Below are positions 4,342-5,945 of a stretch of 5,945 bases of DNA, piece after piece. Below the pieces are notes generated by a model that was given only the letters and a program-made list of their open reading frames with translations, did no database searches and had not been told where the DNA came from. Positions within the stretch are counted from its first letter, which is position 1. Every line of letters begins with the position of its first letter. Made by a program: the position numbers and the translations under genes. The stretch lies in contig CAMWKN010000120.1 of the NCBI GenBank assembly GCA_947174825.1, positions 1 to 5,945 of the forward strand, in the 5' to 3' direction. This stretch comes from an uncultured Clostridium sp. Its GTDB lineage: Bacteria; Bacillota_A; Clostridia; Lachnospirales; Lachnospiraceae.

Positions 4342-5945
4342 TTAATCGACTAAAGCCCCAAATGTAAAAAATAATCTTTTCTGTTCCGGAGTGATGGCGC
4401 ATTTTGGATTCAAATTCCGAAAATCACATCCACAGATAAACACTCCTGGTATGCTATAAATTTTATTCAGAATTTCTCCATTTAAATTCCATTCTCTTAC
4501 AGTACCATCATATGAAGCCGTAACAATTTTCTTACTTTCTTTATCAAACATTGCACTTCTTACAAAGAAAGTATGTCCTATCAAATCTCTAATCCATGTA
4601 AACTTGTGGCCATCCCACAATTTGCCTACTGCATCTCTCGACACTGTGACTATATAGTTTCCGTCTGGACTAAACACTGCACTTCGTACAGAATCACTAT
4701 GTTTATCTAAACTCGTTATATATTGACCATCACTCGTCCAAATTCTTGCTGTTTTATCAAATGAAGATGTAATTAAAAACTTCCCATCTGGACTAAATGC
4801 TGCACTATTTAAACGATCATCATGTTTTACCCGAATTCCTGTATTTTCTGCAGTTTTTGCATCCCATACAATTGCTGTTTTGTCATTTGAAGACGTAATT
4901 AATTTTTGATATGACCTATCAAATAAAACTGTAAGAATAGGGGCATCATGACCTATTAAATGTTTAGGCTCTTCTCTTTCCTCTAAATCCCAAATAGTTC
5001 CTGTCTTGTCCCAAGAAACAGTAACTAATTTTTTATCATTTTTATCAAAAACAGCATTATGGACAGTTTTTTCATTATCGACTAATGTTTTTATACATGC
5101 TGATTTTTCTACATCCCATATTTTTGCCGAACAATCATCAGAAGTCGTCACTAATTGTCTTCCTGAATTATCATAAGCTATGGAAGTAACTCGATCTTTA
5201 TGACCATACATTAGCTTATGCATCCTTCTTTGTTGTGTATTCCAAATTTTCCCTGTAGAATCAATGGATGATGTTGCAAAATAATTCCCATCCGGGCTAT
5301 AATATGCATTTCGTATCCAATCTGCCATATCTCCTAAAGGTCTAATGCATACCCCTACATTTGAATTGATTTCCCAAACTTTTGCATACAGTTCTCCAGC
5401 AGTCGTTAGAATATCTGCATTATCTATCCTAAAAGAAATAGAGGTTATTTCCGAATTACACTGTAATGGCCTTTTATATTCTTTTTTCTCTATATCAAGA
5501 ATTTGCAACGTATTACCATTCTCTGCAATAGCTACAAATCTACCATCTGGGCTCAATTGTATTTTAGTAGTATTTTCATGAATACGTGGAACATTTCCCA
5601 ACTGTCCATCTTGCAAATCCCCTATTTTAATACAATTATCTAAAGTGACTATCCCAAACTGTTCCCCATCCTGCGACTGAGCGATAAATTTTACATTTGA
5701 AAGCAGGACTTCCGAAAAATCACCAATTATTTCGCTACCACATAAGACCTCCCCTTTTTCTGTTCTAACAACAAATTGTTCATACTTCTTATTAAAAATT
5801 AATTGCTCAATAGTTTTCCTTACCCTTAGTGTTCTTCCAGACCACTGTTGGATATTTAACTGAAGAATTTTAATATTTCCGTTTTTAAATGCTACATATA
5901 TGCTGTTATTAGAATTTCCTTGACATAGATCACAAATCTCACCAC
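4342..5945 (-). CDS. WD40-repeat beta-propeller protein, C-terminal part (N terminus beyond the window)
   Basis: The frame stays open from the right edge to TAA at 4342-4344, so at least 533 residues are visible and the true start lies outside. The TTG at 5616 is an internal Leu, not a start. WD40 blades recur about every 41-43 residues, with pairs such as SPDGKFLITSSFDKTARIWT, SGRQLVTTSDDCSAKIWD and KKLVTVSWDKTGTIWD, and GH dipeptides between blades. Seven or eight clear blades (about 5320-4440) are preceded by four or five weaker ones (about 5940-5350), giving roughly 12-13, enough for two propellers. The last segment after the blades reads GVFICGCDFRNLNPKCAITP and ends FTFGALVD, a short cap. 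Such long propellers often form the sensor or scaffold part of bacterial STAND/NLR-like, TIR, caspase-like or kinase proteins, but no such domain is inside the window, so no role is assigned. It is upstream of the permease in an apparent operon. Confidence 0.88.
   Translation of the reverse strand, partial: GEICDLCQGNSNNSIYVAFKNGNIKILQLNIQQWSGRTLRVRKTIEQLIFNKKYEQFVVRTEKGEVLCGSEIIGDFSEVLLSNVKFIAQSQDGEQFGIVTLDNCIKIGDLQDGQLGNVPRIHENTTKIQLSPDGRFVAIAENGNTLQILDIEKKEYKRPLQCNSEITSISFRIDNADILTTAGELYAKVWEINSNVGVCIRPLGDMADWIRNAYYSPDGNYFATSSIDSTGKIWNTQQRRMHKLMYGHKDRVTSIAYDNSGRQLVTTSDDCSAKIWDVEKSACIKTLVDNEKTVHNAVFDKNDKKLVTVSWDKTGTIWDLEEREEPKHLIGHDAPILTVLFDRSYQKLITSSNDKTAIVWDAKTAENTGIRVKHDDRLNSAAFSPDGKFLITSSFDKTARIWTSDGQYITSLDKHSDSVRSAVFSPDGNYIVTVSRDAVGKLWDGHKFTWIRDLIGHTFFVRSAMFDKESKKIVTASYDGTVREWNLNGEILNKIYSIPGVFICGCDFRNLNPKCAITPEQKRLFFTFGALVD

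Noticed and set aside
5614..5616. TTG as the start of a 424-residue WD40 protein
   Set aside because: The frame continues open to the window edge and the upstream residues are propeller-like, so this is an internal leucine codon of a longer gene.

Overview
The window looks like Firmicutes DNA, most likely from a gut-type clostridium (Lachnospiraceae-like). The reasons are strong AGGAGG-type ribosome binding sites, an ECF-type vitamin transporter S component, a MocR-type regulator and an LctP-family permease. The assignment rests on gene content and style only.

Left part (1-2407, fairly GC-rich): a divergent regulator/transport cassette. On the minus strand, an ECF S component (294-797, probably meant to start at 841) is followed after 2 bp by a MATE-family efflux protein that runs off the left edge (291 to 1). 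On the plus strand, a full-length MocR-type GntR/aminotransferase regulator (962-2407) points the other way. The gap between them (848-961) holds two overlapping divergent promoters. A perfect 12-bp palindrome and flanking copies of the same TGTATGCA half-site lie right on top of them, which suggests that the MocR protein controls both itself and the transporters. The S component reads as frameshifted just after its best start codon, at a run of six A.

Middle (2408-2786): non-coding. It holds a hairpin terminator for the regulator gene, then an unusual array of seven degenerate 20-bp units with near-perfect 20-bp spacing (three forward, three reversed, one forward), then a rightward terminator hairpin. 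A plausible rightward promoter sits just before the array, so the array could be a roughly 270-nt non-coding transcript. G+C content drops across this stretch, so it may be an island boundary.

Right part (2787-5945, AT-rich, all minus strand): a large WD40 beta-propeller protein whose N terminus lies beyond the right edge, followed 25 bp later by a complete LctP-family (lactate permease) transporter. They look like one operon. About 12-13 blades are visible, enough for two propellers, as in sensor regions of STAND/NLR-like proteins. No NTPase or effector domain lies inside the window, so its function is open. A WD40 sensor paired with a lactate-type permease, together with the 20-bp array, are the least ordinary things here.
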